Source of the DNA: Zhongshania aliphaticivorans
GTDB lineage: Bacteria; Pseudomonadota; Gammaproteobacteria; Pseudomonadales; Spongiibacteraceae
NCBI RefSeq assembly: GCF_001586255.1
Contig: NZ_CP014544.1
Span: forward strand, 2,821,501-2,885,500
DNA: 64,000 nt
Direction of reading: 5' to 3'
Position 1 is the stretch's first letter; each line of letters begins with the position of its first letter. Below the pieces are notes generated by a model. That model worked only from the letters and a program-made list of their open reading frames with translations. It was not told the DNA's origin and made no database searches. This document shows, piece by piece, positions 62,962 to 64,000 of the stretch. A program made the translations under genes and the position numbers.

Positions 62962-64000
62962 TTACTGACTTACAGGGTAATCGCAATAGCCTTCGGGGCC
63001 CGGCGAATAAAGTAAACGCGGGTTCATCTCAGCCAGTGACAATTCATTTGCAAAGCGATGTGGTAAATCTGGATTGGCAATAAATGCCCGCCCAAACGAC
63101 ACCGCCGCAATCTGCGGATCTGCCAACGCCGCTTCTGCCTCATCGCGGCTATAGCTGTCATTCACAATGAGCGGACCACTAAAATGCGCTTTCGCCAAGG
63201 CGATATTATCTTGAATTTTAGGCATGCGAATGACGTGCAAATACGCCAAGCCCATTTGGTCGACCGCATCGAGCAAGGCCGCGAATGTCGCGCAGTGATC
63301 GTCATCTTGCAGATCATTAAAGGGGTTGCCAGGGCAAATTCGCATACCAACACGATCAGCGCCGTCTACCGCCGTCATTGCCGCTAATAACTCAAGCACG
63401 AAACGTAAGCGATTTTCTAAGCAGCCGCCGTATTGGTCGCCGCGGTGATTTGTACCAGTGCTAAGAAACTGAGCGGGAAGATAGCCACTGGTGCAGTGCA
63501 ATTCAACGCCATCAAATCCGGCGGCAAATGCCATCTTTGTCGCGCTTACATAATCGGCAATGGTTTGTTCAATATCGTCTAGGCTCATTGCCACCGGCAT
63601 TACAAAGTCTTGCATACCGGCTTCAGTATAAATTTGACCTTGGGCTGGAATCGCCGAGGGCGCGACGGTTCTTATCCCTGCCGCTTTGTTATCGCTGTGG
63701 GCCACCCGGCCACAGTGCATTAGCTGCAGCACAATTTTGCCACCCCGCGCATGCACCGCATCGCAAACCTCCGCCCATGCCGCTTGCTGAGCCTGAGTGT
63801 ACATACCTGGCGTGCGACAATAACCTTTGCCTTCCGCGCTAGGATGGCAACCCTCGGTAATAATGAGACCGGCACCAGCACGCTGGGCGTAGTAGTCCTT
63901 CATTATCTGATTAGGCATATCACCCTGCGCATCAGCGCGGGAGCGGGTCATGGGCGCCATAATCACACGATTCGCCAAACTCATTCTGCCCAGCTTTACG
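62962..64000 (-). CDS. Old Yellow Enzyme-family alkene reductase (5' end outside window)
   Basis: The frame continues open to the right edge: VKLGRMSLANRVIMAPMTRSRA matches the family N-terminus, so the start is a little outside the window and the ATG at 63984 is internal. FMN-binding and active-site features are visible: LQLMHCGRVAHS, FDGVELHCTSGYLPAQFLS, NHRGDQYGGCLENRLRF and VSFGRAFIANPDLP. It reduces activated C=C double bonds using NAD(P)H. In the family the active-site pair is usually His-His or His-Asn; here His followed by an aromatic residue region (VELHCTSGYL) with HCT in place of HAAHGYL is unusual. Confidence 0.93.
   Translation of the reverse strand, partial: VKLGRMSLANRVIMAPMTRSRADAQGDMPNQIMKDYYAQRAGAGLIITEGCHPSAEGKGYCRTPGMYTQAQQAAWAEVCDAVHARGGKIVLQLMHCGRVAHSDNKAAGIRTVAPSAIPAQGQIYTEAGMQDFVMPVAMSLDDIEQTIADYVSATKMAFAAGFDGVELHCTSGYLPAQFLSTGTNHRGDQYGGCLENRLRFVLELLAAMTAVDGADRVGMRICPGNPFNDLQDDDHCATFAALLDAVDQMGLAYLHVIRMPKIQDNIALAKAHFSGPLIVNDSYSRDEAEAALADPQIAAVSFGRAFIANPDLPHRFANELSLAEMNPRLLYSPGPEGYCDYPVSQ

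Overview
The window looks like the chromosome of a free-living, probably marine, aerobic gammaproteobacterium of the Spongiibacteraceae/Zhongshania type. This placement is inferred from gene content: TonB receptors, two P450s, BCCT transporter, many AraC/TetR regulators, dapE, yaeQ and perM-like genes, and a moderate GC content. No rRNA or tRNA gene, phage, insertion sequence or CRISPR array was found. Both ends cut through genes: a sulfatase on the left and an Old Yellow Enzyme on the right.

Bases 1-18450 form a sulfatase/detoxification region. It holds three arylsulfatases (one partial), an alpha/beta hydrolase, a DJ-1-like protein, a DUF1330-like protein, a membrane-anchored condensation-fold acyltransferase, three glutathione S-transferases, an SGNH esterase, an octaheme cytochrome c with TPRs, a TetR regulator, an SDR, a double DsbA-like protein and a lipoprotein metallo-hydrolase. 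A 17-bp palindrome, TGGCAC-N5-GTGTCA, recurs in four promoter regions here, and a degenerate copy precedes the tetR gene. This ties the scattered units into one predicted regulon, which is the main new observation.

Bases 18450-30550 are mostly housekeeping or conserved genes. They include a compact run of PLDc_N protein, AI-2E-type permease, amidoligase, class I glutamine amidotransferase and YqaA protein, with GTGA stop/start overlaps, followed by yaeQ. Then come a DUF1499 lipoprotein, AraC regulator, sterol-desaturase-like hydroxylase, VOC protein, MAPEG protein, acyl-CoA ligase and dapE.

Bases 30550-42130 run mostly on the minus strand: a lipoprotein hydrolase, a DnaQ-like exonuclease paired with a cNMP/CBS/nucleotidyltransferase sensor, a BCCT transporter, a porin, an AT-rich islet with an NA37-type nucleoid-associated protein, a second hydrolase and a split DUF1254/DUF1214 pair.

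Bases 42130-64000 are a catabolic accessory region for hydrophobic substrates. They carry two P450s, a thiolase-like protein, an iron alcohol dehydrogenase, an acyl-CoA ligase, a PaaI-type thioesterase, two TonB receptors, an epimerase-like protein, a DUF1214 protein, a sulfotransferase, AraC/TetR regulators and an Old Yellow Enzyme. The substrates cannot be read from the sequence. Sterol-, terpenoid- or sulfolipid-like compounds are only a guess.
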